DNA of 64,000 nt. Origin: Prostheceraeus crozeri. Lineage: Eukaryota; Platyhelminthes; Polycladida; Euryleptidae. Where the stretch lies: the NCBI GenBank assembly GCA_907163375.1, contig CAJQUW010003595.1:1-64000 (forward strand), given 5' to 3'. The notes beneath the pieces were generated by a model. It was not told the origin of the DNA. It saw only the letters and a list, made by a program, of their open reading frames with translations, and made no database searches. Position 1 is the stretch's first letter. The number at the start of each line of letters is the position of its first letter. Made by a program: the position numbers and the translations under genes. Below are positions 1-10,484 of the stretch, piece after piece.

Positions 1-51
1 AACCCTCTTCCACTCATAACCTTCTCTGAATAATGTATAAGGCCTGAAGAA

Positions 52-453
52 TTTTGGGTCTAATTTTTAATGAACACACTAAACTTGGACGAATTCATTT
101 TGATTTCATTATTTCGAAAGTTGGTGGAAGTCGCTTGTTTCGCTCTAACGAGTTTTTAAAGCCATTGTTATCTCATGTCGAAAATTGGTTGATGTCTTTC
201 AATGCAATTATTTCGATCCAGTTTTTTAGAATATGCATCTCCTGTTTTTCTGCATCCTGGTAAAGGTTTAGACCTGCGACTTTTAAGATTTTGCAAACGT
301 GCTTTTTACATCATACACGGAAGAAATGTGCAACACTGTAAATTTTGTGACATAACGGACATTTTTGAAAGACGGAAGATTAACGCTATGCGACTTTTCA
401 ACTCCATCAAGACTGATGATTGCCATGTTCTCCACAATCTGTTACCTTCCTAA
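52..453 (+). pseudogene. CR1-like LINE remnant (3' end of reverse transcriptase)
   Basis: Two overlapping frames read as the C-terminal thumb region of a LINE reverse transcriptase: a piece starting LGLIFN and ending KVGGSRLFR, then LEYASPVFLHPGKG and CDITDIFERRKINAMRLF. The same landmarks occur in the better preserved LINE at 28.4-31.9 kb (LEYNAPLL, RRRCHRIICG). The pieces lie in different frames, so at least one frameshift separates them, and everything upstream of the thumb lies outside the window or is lost. The remnant stops exactly where LTR-like sequence begins at 452. Family assignment to the CR1/Jockey group rests on general resemblance only. Confidence 0.6.
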
Positions 454-551
454 AGCACGGACGTGTGAAAGTAGTAAACTCGTTTTGTTACTTAGAACCT
501 CAGAGTGGGAAAGCAATCTAATTGCTTGTTATCTCAGAGTGGGTTAAAGCA
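452..551 (+). repeat. partial 5' LTR (R-U5 part) of the first Gypsy element
   Basis: About 100 bp starting TAAAGCACGGACGTGTG matches 7595-7694 almost perfectly (about three differences by eye). The U3 part found in the 3' LTR is missing here and LINE sequence abuts directly. The LTR end at 551 is followed two bases later by a TGG-starting primer-binding-site candidate, which supports the boundary. Confidence 0.8.
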
Positions 552-553
552 AT

Positions 554-570
554 TGGCGTCACGAAGCAGT
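554..570 (+). other. candidate tRNA primer-binding site of the first Gypsy element
   Basis: TGGCGTCACGAAGCAG begins two bases after the LTR end at 551. A primer-binding site starting TGG (complement of the tRNA 3' CCA) at this position is standard for LTR elements. The tRNA species was not identified. Confidence 0.5.
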
Positions 571-2719
571 CAGCTTTGTAGCCATTTGCCATTGTGGAAT
601 TATTTACACTCGGGTAGAATGTGTGGTGGCTTTGACGCTCAGGTAGAGCGTCAATAAGTTTAACCGTTTGGTTGAACTTGAGGGACGTCGTGTTGGTGGC
701 CTTACGCTCGCTTCGAGTGTACAATAAAACTCTTTTAGGTTTAGGCCTTCATTGTTTCATAACTAATTAAAACTTCACATTCACCCTCTTCGACTACATA
801 CTGACGCACAGCTCACCTGAGAGCCATCGGTTCTTCAGCAAAACCAATTCTTCACACATTATGCTTCGTCTATCCTACCTGTACATTTCTACTTTCCTCT
901 TTCTGTTTTCTCGTTGGGATTGAGTTAGGATTAAGTGGTAAGTATGGACCGTTGCTTAGAGAAGATAGATGTTAACAATCCGGCTGGTATCCTGAACTGT
1001 CACGAGAGGTTTGCCTACTATGTAAAGACGAATGCAGAAATCAACGAAAAGAATGAAACGGCTTATTATCTCACGATGATTGGGAAGGAAGCGTATGATT
1101 TGCTCCGAGATTTAGCACAACCAGATGACCTTGGTTCAAAGGCAGTCGCAGATCTCAAGAGTCAACTGCTCAATCATCTAAGGCCAGTCCACTTCGAAGC
1201 CACAGAGAGAGCCCGATTCTATAATCTTACTCGCAGGGAAAAAGAGTCTCTACGTAGTTTCCTACTACGTTTTCAAAGACAAGCCGCGAGGTGCAACTTC
1301 ATAAACAGGGATCAGCAACTGCAAGTTCGAATCGTTGCTGGTGTCAATGAGCCTGAGATGCAGAAGCGATTACTCCGCGACGCAGCGTTGACTTACAATC
1401 GAGCAAAAGCTATTCTCGAGACATGGGATGATGTCAATGCAGCCCTGACGGGTCAAGTTGCCAACATAAATCTCACTCAGGCTCCTCAGCATCCTTCACG
1501 GTTCACTTCCGCCTCAACTCGTAATGGTACTTCGACTGTTCAGTCTTTAGCCCACAAACGACCTGGCTTCAAGAAAACCTTCAAGAAACCCATCAAGTCG
1601 GTGAACCGCAGCTACAAGTCCTCGACATCTCACAGCAACGGATCTTATTGTGATTCTTGCGGTGGCGATCACAAGAGGCGAACATGCAAATTTTTGTCGG
1701 CTCAATGTCACAAATGTCACAAATTTGGTCACATCGCCAAAGTCTGTCGCAGTGTCAAAGCAGCTAACGTCGTTACAGTTTCTGATGACCTCTCCGACAC
1801 GACTTCCATGGATTTTCAATCACTAGTTCTCATGTCTCTGGATTCGCAACACATCAAGCATCGCCTCGTCTGCGAGTCCAATCAATTTGTGGATTTCATC
1901 GTGAATACAGGCAGCCCCATTTCGTTCATGCCATACCACAAGTTCAGACGTGTCTGTTCCAGCCAACTGAGTTCGACTCACAAGACATTCCGCGGTGTCT
2001 CAGAACACAGTCTTCCACTCAAAGTTGAAGCCGTCATTCCTGTTAGAGACGAAAAACATACTCAGCCTGTCCATATCAACCTGATCATTTCCGAAAGTGG
2101 TCCAGCGGTCTTGGGTTTGGATGGCTTACGTAGCCTTCAAGTCAGTATTGCTCTTCCAATGAGCGAGGCTTCCGCGTCTACTCTATCCTCGTCAATTACC
2201 GCGCTAATCCACAAATGCAGCAAGAACTCGGGTGGAATGCGAATTGATCCGGTCAAGTTGGATGTTGCTTGTGATCCAGTCTTCAGGAAGGCGAGACCAG
2301 TCCCATTCGGTCTTCGCGGGGCTGTGCAACAGAATCTCAACGAACTTGTAGCCAAGGGTATTTTTCAACTTGTATCTTCCAGTTCATGGGCAACTCCTTT
2401 TGTAACTCCGCTGAAGAGTGATGGTCGTCCCAGAATCTGGGGTGACTTCAGAGTTACGGTGAACCCTTACTTGAAGCAGACGGCAAACACTACACGTTAA
2501 GTTGAAGACATGTTCCAGGGACTCATTGGTGCTCAAGTTTTTTCAAAGATTGACTTAATAAACGCGTTTCTCCAGGTACCCATTCATCAAGCTTCCAAGG
2601 AGTTAACCACAATTCACACCATCTGGGGCTTGTATCAGTATCAATTCCTGCCTTTTGGACTGACGGTGTCCACAGGGATTTTTCAGCGGTGCATCGAGGA
2701 CATAATCAAGGGCATGTCT

Positions 2720-5162
2720 CAGGGTTGGCTTTTTGCCGGCTAAAACTGGTTTTTGCCACTAAGTGGTAAAAACCAGGTAAAAACCGGCTAAAACTAAAAT
2801 TCCGAAAAATCAGTCTATTTCTTCACGAAATGATCGACAGCAAGTTGGGGTTTAAGCATAACGGTGCATGGGGGTTCGGAGTTTGCAACTCTTATCTTCC
2901 AAAACATGACATTCATTCTGTCATGGAACCACACACGTTTTTATAACGAACGACAAACGATGTTGTTTTTCTTTACGATTGCTCTGCCATTTTCTTGTGA
3001 TTTAAGAACAAACGTAGACTTCAGCACCATTTTGGCTCTTTGGTTCATGTAACAGAAGTTGTTAGATACTCGCAGAATTATCATCAAATGAATGAAAAAA
3101 TGAAAATAAATATATGAATATAACTGGTTTACACATAGAACTAAATTCAGCAAACCACTTTCTTCATGTGGACGAGCTCCAATAATCCCACTCTCATTCT
3201 TCTGTGTTGAGTGTTCAGCAAGAATGTAGAGTGTGTTTTAATAGTAGCTTAGGTTTCATCAGATCTAGATTCGAACCCAGGTCTCATGAACGCAGAGAAA
3301 ACACTCTATCAAAAAGTCTATGCACCGGAAAATCTCACCTCCCAAATCAAGCAGTGTGCAACAGTCACTTAGAATGCATTTCTACTTTTTTTTAGAAATA
3401 TACTAAATGTACTAATGCTTGTGACTATAGCAGGAAATCATGATTTGTAAGAACAAATAATAATTAAATAACATAGTTCGCACCAGCAATCTTGATAATG
3501 TGAGGTATAATGCATGTCTGAACCAAAGCGTTTACTTTGGTCTGAACATCTTCAGTTATAATCTCAACAAAAGAATATGTCCAGTAAGCTGTAAAATTGA
3601 TGTTGTTAATAGAATCTGAGAGCGACAAACAATTTTGACATTATAGTCCGGCAGCCAGAACGAGTTTCTGCTGGGAACGAGGCCGAAAGTGAGACTTTCA
3701 CAGAATGATGTACATCCTATGCATACTACGAATCTGCACGTCTGCCGAGTCCTAGTGAGTTCCTCTTCTTGTCAGACAGGATCAAAGAAAAACACATGTA
3801 AATCTAATGGGACGCAGATTGCAGTTTTTGGCTAAAATGAAATTTTGCATGTTTTCTATGATTAAACGATAAGTACTAAGCTCAGAGTCATAATTTTTGG
3901 CACGGAGCGTCTTCAGGTCATTTCCTTTCATTTTCATGCACCCCTTTCTATATAGCTGAACGCATTCAGATTTGGCGATCCTCTTAATGTCGGCAAACAC
4001 AACCATTTTGAGTAACTTTATCCACATTCAACCGACGATTAGATGCATGATAAAAGCACATGCACATCATAGGAAATGACCTGAAGACATTCCATGCCAA
4101 AAATTATGACTCTGGGCTTAGTACTTTTCGTTTAATCAGATAAAACATACAAAATTTCATTTTAGCCAAAAACTGCAATCTGCGTCCCATTGGATTTACA
4201 TGTGATTTTCTTTGATCTCGTCTGACAAGAAGAGGAACTCACTAGAACTCGGCAGACGTACCGATTCGAAGTAGGCATAGGGTGTACATCATTCTGTGAA
4301 AGTCTCACTTTCGGCCTCGTTCCCTGCAGAAACTCGTTCTGGCTGCCGGACTATTATTGTGATATACGAGTTTGTTTAAAGTTCTTGAAATTTCCATATT
4401 TTGAGCTCAAATCAAAACTTTATTTTCGGTTTTAAATTCATTCAACATAATCTTGTCCTCTAAATCAGTGAGGCTAGATTACCATGACATGAAAAATGTT
4501 GAAGGGCAAAATTTTTGATCTAATCCTTCTGGGAGTGCAGGATAAATTTCACAGTAGGCCTAATATTCTTGTAATCATAATGGGTATGGGACATTTACCA
4601 CAGATTTAGAAGGCAAGCTATTCTATATGAGATCATCAGGGAGGCTAATCGTAGAAATCCGAGGCCAGATTTCTACATTGTCTTGCTCTCCTAGCTTCAT
4701 GGAATGCCTGTTTTCGATCTTTTATATAGAGCCAAGTGATTTCCTTCCAGCATAGACGTCTGTTGCATCTTATAATGAATGAAATTCGCAAAGCAACAAA
4801 ATGCGTGCACGCTTAGAAGAAGGTACAACAGCTTTACAACAATATTTTTTATAATAATTCATATTCTTACACCTGTACTTGGAACATATTCTTGATTGAA
4901 ATATGATATTGATAAGGTTTGAATTGTGAAAATACAGGCCTAAATGTTATTCGAATGATGAAAAAGTAAAGTGAACTTATTGCGACTAACGTTCATCAAT
5001 GAAGGAGTGACGATGATCCCTTAGTACCCACAAAACTGAAGTAGTAATGCTGGAAAAATAGTTTTAGCCAGTTTTTGCCAGTTTTAGCCGAAAAATTGTG
5101 ACAAAAGCTGGTGGTTTTTACCAGGTGGTAAAAACCAGGGTGGTTTTTACCGGCCAAACCTG
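2720..5162. mobile_element. hAT-type non-autonomous DNA transposon nested in the first Gypsy element
   Basis: The insertion splits the Gypsy reverse transcriptase. It starts CAGGGTTGGC and ends GCCAAACCTG, so the ends are imperfect inverted repeats (CAGGGTTGGC against CAGGTTTGGC). It is flanked by 8-bp target-site copies GCATGTCT (2712-2719) and GTTTGTCT (5163-5170), matching at 6 of 8 positions. CAGGG ends with an 8-bp duplication are typical of hAT elements. Both subterminal regions are crowded with TGGTAAAAACCAG-like words in both orientations. No transposase is visible, so the element is non-autonomous, and its middle holds a separate foldback element. Confidence 0.8.
3644..4354. mobile_element. 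foldback DNA element with about 280-bp inverted arms
   Basis: Sequence from TAGTCCGGCAGCCAGAACGA onward reappears inverted, ending TGGCTGCCGGACTA. The left arm runs about 3644-3925 and the right arm about 4072-4354, leaving a loop of about 150 bp. TTA lies on both sides (3641-3643 and 4355-4357) and may be a 3-bp target duplication of the PIF/Harbinger type, but three bases are weak evidence. No ORF of note is present. A diverged relative lies at 53.3-53.7 kb. Confidence 0.75.
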
Positions 5163-7333
5163 GTTTGTCTGGAGTGCGATCGTATCAAGATGGTATCATC
5201 GTCTATACCTCAACGAGAACTGAACATGATCGACGCTTAACTTCACTGCTACAAGTCTTGGATAATGCCAACATCCAGATCAACGACAAGAAGTCAGTGT
5301 TTGCCTCATCTGGTCTTCAGTACCTTGGTTACAACATTGATGGCTCAGGTATCCACCCCAATTTGGACAGAATAAAGGCCGTTCAGAAAGCACCCAAGCC
5401 TACGACTCGAAAGCAACTGCAATCTTTTTTGGGCTTCGTTCAATACTACTCTCGCTTCGTCAGGGACGTCGCGTCTCGGGCAAAGCCTTTATTCGACTTG
5501 GTATCCTCAATAACATTCGAATGGACTGATACCACTACCAAAGCTTATAATGATCTTCTTGAAGCAATCATAAATGGTGAAGTGCTTCGAAGTTTTCAAA
5601 TCGATGTGCCTTGTCATTTGTTCGTGGACGCCTCCGAAGAAGCTCTTGGTGCAGTACTTGAACTAGAATCTCAGCCCATTCTGTGCATTTCTCGTCGACT
5701 GTCACCACCTGAACGCAACTATTCTCAGACACAGAAAGAAGCCCTGGCTGTGATATGGACCGTCAGAAGATTACAAAAGTTCTTGTATGGTAATCATTTT
5801 TATATCTACACCGACCATCAGGCACTGCAACACATTTTCAATCCATCGGCTTCAGTGGGTAAAACGACTTCTGCTATGCTTCAACGTTGGGCTGTCGATC
5901 TTACTTATACAACTACACTATCCATTATCAACCGGGTAAACAAATCCCGCATGCTGACTATTTGTCACGTCACGCTCACAGTGAACTTCCAGTCTCGATG
6001 GACTCCTACATGGTGAATCCGTTACCATTTTGTCGGAATCACTTGATTCAGGAGACAACGTTGTACTACGGCTCGGTTATTGCTGGTCTCAAGAATGGTT
6101 GGTCGATCTCGGGTCGCAGAAGATTCCCGGAACTGTACGCTAAGCGCAACGAGCTGACGTGTCAATTAGATAGAATTATCATGTACAACGATCTCATCGT
6201 CATACCGCCAACGTGTCGGGAAGGCATTCTTCAGCATTTGCATATCGGTCATCTTGGTCGAGATAAGATGAAGTCGTTGGCTAGAATGTCATGCTGGTGG
6301 CCCTCCATCAATAATGATATAACCACATACTCCATGCAATGTGAAACTTGTCAAAGAAAGCCGAGAACACACCCCAACTGGCATCCATGGCCAGTCACGT
6401 TCCAACCAATGCAAAGGGTACATATGGATTACTTTGGTCCTTTCCTGAACAAGTACTACGCCTTGGTAATTGAAAATTCGTTTTCAAAGTATCCGGAAGT
6501 TTTCCTCACCACAACAGCCAGCTCAACTTTCACGCAATGGGCCTTGAGACGGTTCTTTGCAAGGGAGGGAGCGCCGCAGGTCATCGTTAGCGATAACGGG
6601 GCTCACTTTACAGCACAGTCCCTTCAAACGTGGTTATCGTCGATAGGATGTCGATTTGTATTCACTGCTCCCAGGCATCCCCAGTCAAATGGCCTGGCAG
6701 AAAATTTCGTCCGAACGCTGAAGACGGCCATTTACGCACAGAATCCACGCACAGTTGATGATCTTTGAATATCGGTTGATGCATTCCTTATCCAGTACAG
6801 AATTGCGGTTCACGCATCAACGGGCAAAAGTCTGTCATCTTTGCTTCATGGCAGAACAGCGAGAACAACGGCAAATTTGGACACAACTGACGTGACCTTT
6901 TGCAGGGGAAATGACAATCGACCTTCGTGTGGATTGCTTTTGAACAACATAGGCAATCGCATGTTCAATGTAGCTGACTTGAAAGATGGATTACTTCATC
7001 GACGCCATGTCGACCAATTCAATGTAAACTCCCCAACATCTCCACCTCCAGAATCAACAAACGGTTGCCCAGAAGCTGCGCCAGACCTTCCGCTGTCAGT
7101 CTGTCATGAGAAGATTCCTGTACCGAATTCGACACCACTGAACTCCGAGCTTGATCCCTCACATTCGAAAGTCTCTGTTCCTCTTTCACCTACTAACACA
7201 GCATCACAAGACACGTCAATACACAACACTAACTCAAACACACCACAGCAGTCTCAGTCGCAGTCTCCGCAGCAGCTCCGTCGCAGTGGCTGAACACGAA
7301 CGGCTCCGAGTTGGTTGTTGGATTTCGATTATT

Positions 7334-7346
7334 GAAGAGGGAGGAA
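7334..7346 (+). other. polypurine tract of the first Gypsy element
   Basis: A purine run (GAAGAGGGAGGAA) stands immediately before the TG that opens the 3' LTR at 7349. This is the standard plus-strand priming site position and supports the LTR boundary. Confidence 0.6.
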
Positions 7347-7348
7347 TC

Positions 7349-7694
7349 TGCAACAGCTGTCAGTATTTGCCGCTTTCACTCACCGGCATTGACTCGTTTC
7401 AAACCCAAACTGATTTTGAACTTTCGCGCCAAGAGTTGCGCATCCACTGTTCTCAATGGTTAAGTATGTGCTATGTTAAGTGCTAAGTTATACTATGTGC
7501 TAAGTTAAGTGTAAGTCAATGGTAAAGTGTGCTATTTGTGATTAATGTTAAGATCACTCATTGTGATGTATATAAGCCGATGTTTTCCTTCAATAAAGCA
7601 CGGACGTGTGAAAGTAGTAAACTCGTTTTGCTACTTAGAACCTCAGAGTGGGAAAGCAATCCTATTGCTTGTTATCTCAGAGTGGGCTAAAGCA
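7349..7694 (+). repeat. 3' LTR of the first Gypsy element
   Basis: The LTR opens TGCAACAGC after a purine tract and closes TAAAGCA. Its last 100 bp match 452-551. An AATAAA polyadenylation signal sits at the start of the shared part (CAATAAAGCACGG), where the R region is expected. Confidence 0.75.
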
Positions 7695-8090
7695 GATCGC
7701 TAACATTGTGAAAGCATGTTTGTGATTGGTTTCTGTAAGTGCCATGCAAGAGGTTACTATTGTTGAGTGCCTTCCACTCAATAGTGAATTCATTTCAGAT
7801 AACGCTTGCTTCGTCTTCCCAAGATCCGAGATTAGAAAGGGGTTTTCATGCATGGATTGGAACCCTCTAACAATTATTAGAGATCCGTTAGATAAAAGAA
7901 ACTCACTATCAAACACTACTACTGTGCAATCGCCCCTGATGAAAAATAGCATGAAGAAAATTCGAGGTATATACAATCAATATTCATATTTACGAAAAAT
8001 CATAAATGGACTGGCCTGTGACAAACCGAAGCCTTTCGTCACTAATAAAATAAGTCATGTTATTACCACTTAATATTGTTTAAAAATGAC
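7695..8090. other. intergenic stretch between the Gypsy LTR and LRR copy 1
   Basis: An open frame of about 115 codons exists on the plus strand near 7.73-8.07 kb, but it resembles no family known to me and begins immediately outside the LTR. I see no other structure here. Confidence 0.4.
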
Positions 8091-8091
8091 T

Positions 8092-8912
8092 CTAGTTACT
8101 GGGCGCCATGATGAAGTGGACGATTTTGGATATGGTTTGAACTATAATACGATATGAGCCTGTCATATTTTTAAAGCAAATTAACTCATCAGCTTCGATC
8201 TCAGAAAGCTCTTTCTTCTGCAGTTCTGGCGGCTCTGAGCATTGGAAGCCAATAACGTTCACGAAATTGTTTCCGGATTTTACATGGTTTACAAACCATT
8301 TAAATTTACAGTCACAAATCCAAGGATTATCGTGTAAATACAGATTCAGAGTCAAATTTTTTATTTCACGAGAATCAAAGCTATTTTTCAATTCTTTTGG
8401 TAGAGTTTGAAGAGAATTTCTTCGTAAGTCAAGTATTCCCAGAGAAACTAAACCATCAAATGAATGATCATGGAGTTGAAGCCCTCCTGAAATGTTATAC
8501 AGTGCCAGATGATAAAGTTTAGACAATCCTCTGAAAAAATAGTTTGGGATTTCACCCAAAGGATTATGAGAAAGAGATAATTTCCTCAAGTTAGGCATCC
8601 TCTGTAATGTATTGATCTCGAAATCCTCTCCAATCTTTAGTTTGTTTCCTCTTAATAGCAACCGTTTCAAATTACTGATTGGAGTGAATGTATCCGGAGA
8701 TATTTCCCGAATAAAATTGTCGTCAGCTGATAAAATTTGAAGTCCTGACCAAGTTTTAAAAGAATTCTCGTCAAATTTAATGATTTTGTTTCTGGAGATT
8801 TCCAACTTGATTATTGGTTTGTGCCTCAATTTCTCCCCTAAATTCGACTTTCTAGGAACCACATTCAAACCTCTATTATAGCAATTTGCTATCGTCTTTG
8901 CTCTTAAGTCTA
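8092..8912 (-). CDS. leucine-rich-repeat protein, copy 1 (5' exon not seen)
   Basis: The open frame encodes about six LRRs followed by an LRR C-terminal cap (NPWICDCKFKWFVNH, then FQCSEPPELQKKEL and a last Cys in LICFKN), so the four-cysteine cap is complete. It is homologous along its length to copy 2 at 20.9-21.8 kb; GLQLHDHSF and NPLGE are nearly identical. The frame stays open upstream of any ATG to about 8930 and includes a counterpart of copy 2's N-terminal Cys (ANCYNRGL). There is no ATG or signal peptide in this exon. A splice acceptor (TTAATAG) just above 8912 is the likely exon start, with the signal peptide in an upstream exon not identified; the alternative is loss of the 5' end. 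By family, LRR proteins of this type are extracellular and bind protein or glycan partners; no partner can be inferred. The stop is TAG at 8092. Confidence 0.75.
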
Positions 8913-9989
8913 TTAATGGATCGGTTTAATGAATAATTCTAGGTGAATAGGGAGGTGTGCGACCTATAATCATATGCTATACGAATTTTCTGCTGTCGAA
9001 ATTACCCGATTTTTACACGTTTAGTCTACATAGACGTAATAATTCATTTAGGGATGGAAACGCTAAGTCAACAGGAAGCAAACAGAAGCGTTTTAACGAG
9101 CGCTCCATCTTTGCAAGTTAAATGTTTATCGGTGTAGTGGATTTTTCCTAAAGATCTATAATACATTTTTGAATAATGGCTTAAATCTCGATTTTACCCT
9201 AAATGAAAATGCGTGTCAAATAACACCAATATGTGTGAGGCTACAATGTTCTCCCTCAGGGCATGATGGATATGTAGTCGGCAACCCAGTTTTTCTAGCG
9301 TTCAACTGAACAAAATTTGTGCAGTTCTAAAATCAAAAGTGCAGTTGCATTTCTTAATTTTTACAGTTGAAAAAATCTAGTGATGAACAGAACTAAATCA
9401 AAAATGTGGCATGTATAATGGGTTTTGTAATATGAATGGCAATGCAGCCTATGTAATAAAGAAATATCAAAAAAACATGACTATTCGTTGAAACGAATTT
9501 TGCTAGAGGATTGAGCTTTACGAAGTCTGTCAAATGTAAGTGGAATGCTCATGAAACTCTAGGTATACATTTGGAGAAGCTCAGTTAGCCCTCTGTACGA
9601 CATTTTTTGTCAGGAAGAAAGATAAGTTGCGTTGATAGTCATTGTCTTTATGGATTATAAATTGCAAAACTGATACATGTACATTCAATTGCAGAAAACA
9701 TGCTTTTCACATGCAATATAAGCAGTGAGCAAGCTAGTCAGTCATGAAACATTTCTTGCAGGAGATATAGAGTAATGGACAAAGTCAGTTATTTTCTTAA
9801 ATGTGTGCCATGATTTGAAACTTGCAAGTTTTGCAGGTTGCTTGTGAACCATCTAACTCAACGGTGGGCAACTTTAGTAGTAGCGGGCTACATTTTGAAT
9901 CTTACTAGCTGTCACGAAATTGCGGTAGCGTTCAAATAGGCCTATAGCCTTTTCGCCTCAGTCGATAGTAAGAGAAAAGCGATAGGGGT
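8913..9989. other. intergenic stretch
   Basis: This is AT-rich sequence upstream of LRR copy 1 on its coding strand. It could hold a 5' exon or promoter of that gene, but no signal-peptide-like short exon was recognised. No transposon ends with target duplications were found. Confidence 0.4.
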
Positions 9990-10484
9990 TGTGGACGCAA
10001 CTTTATTGCCGCAGGATTACAGGCACAAGAAAATCTCTACAATCTCAGCGCGAACATACGAGAGGGGGCCTTGTCTCACTTCAGGCACTAGTTTTTATCA
10101 CTGTCAGGTATCGCAGATTGCTATTCGTCCACCAAGATTACAAATCAACATGCAGACTCAAGCAGACGTCAACACCTCAGGCATAACAACAAACTCAGCG
10201 GACGGCGCACCGAAATATTTACAAACCACTCCAAACAAGCCAAGACTCAACGGAACAAAGGCCACCGCGACCACAGAGACTGAGCACTCAAAACTCAACA
10301 CAATAGCCTGGCTGCCTACTCATCCCCGCAGCGCACAATAGACTATTAATTGGCCCATCTGATGCCTCAAACTAGGACGTTATTATGAAATGAAAGTTAA
10401 TTAATTCCTGTACTCTAATTTAATATGAAATTATCAAACCCTAATTAGCATCAATCCTACATGTATACTATTCGTCCCTCCACA
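9990..10484 (-). repeat. 3' LTR of the Gmr1-like element
   Basis: On the minus strand a purine tract (AAAGAAGGGGGAGA) directly precedes TGTGGAGGGACG at 10484. The LTR ends at 9990 with GTCCACA, so it is bounded by TGTGG and CCACA. An AATAAA signal lies about 20 bp from its end. No second copy was found near 15.0-16 kb, so the length (495 bp) rests on these internal signals. Confidence 0.6.

Larger units (their letters stand above)
452..7694 (+). mobile_element. Ty3/Gypsy LTR retrotransposon (fossil), with a nested hAT-type insertion
   Basis: Parts appear in the usual Gypsy order. A gag region lies near 0.94-1.8 kb and ends in two zinc knuckles (CDSCGGDHKRRTC and CHKCHKFGHIAKVC). An aspartic protease with NTGS follows near 1.9 kb, then reverse transcriptase (about 2.3-2.7 and 5.2-5.4 kb, split by the insertion), RNase H (about 5.6-5.9 kb, FVDASEEALGAVL), and integrase (about 6.2-6.8 kb, with an HHCC zinc site ending CETC and a core containing SDNGAHF). 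A 3' LTR is present and the 5' LTR is represented only by its last 100 bp. The element is broken, with a handful of coding breaks besides the nested insertion. The matching 100-bp LTR ends differ at about three positions by eye, so it is not ancient. Confidence 0.9.

Noticed and set aside
7726-8073. 115-codon plus-strand ORF beside the Gypsy LTR
   Set aside because: It has no recognisable domain and overlaps no homologous sequence; its length is reachable by chance in this composition.
9990-10341. plus-strand ORFs of up to 116 codons near 10.0-10.3 kb
   Set aside because: They lie within the LTR of the minus-strand element and look like chance reading of LTR sequence.
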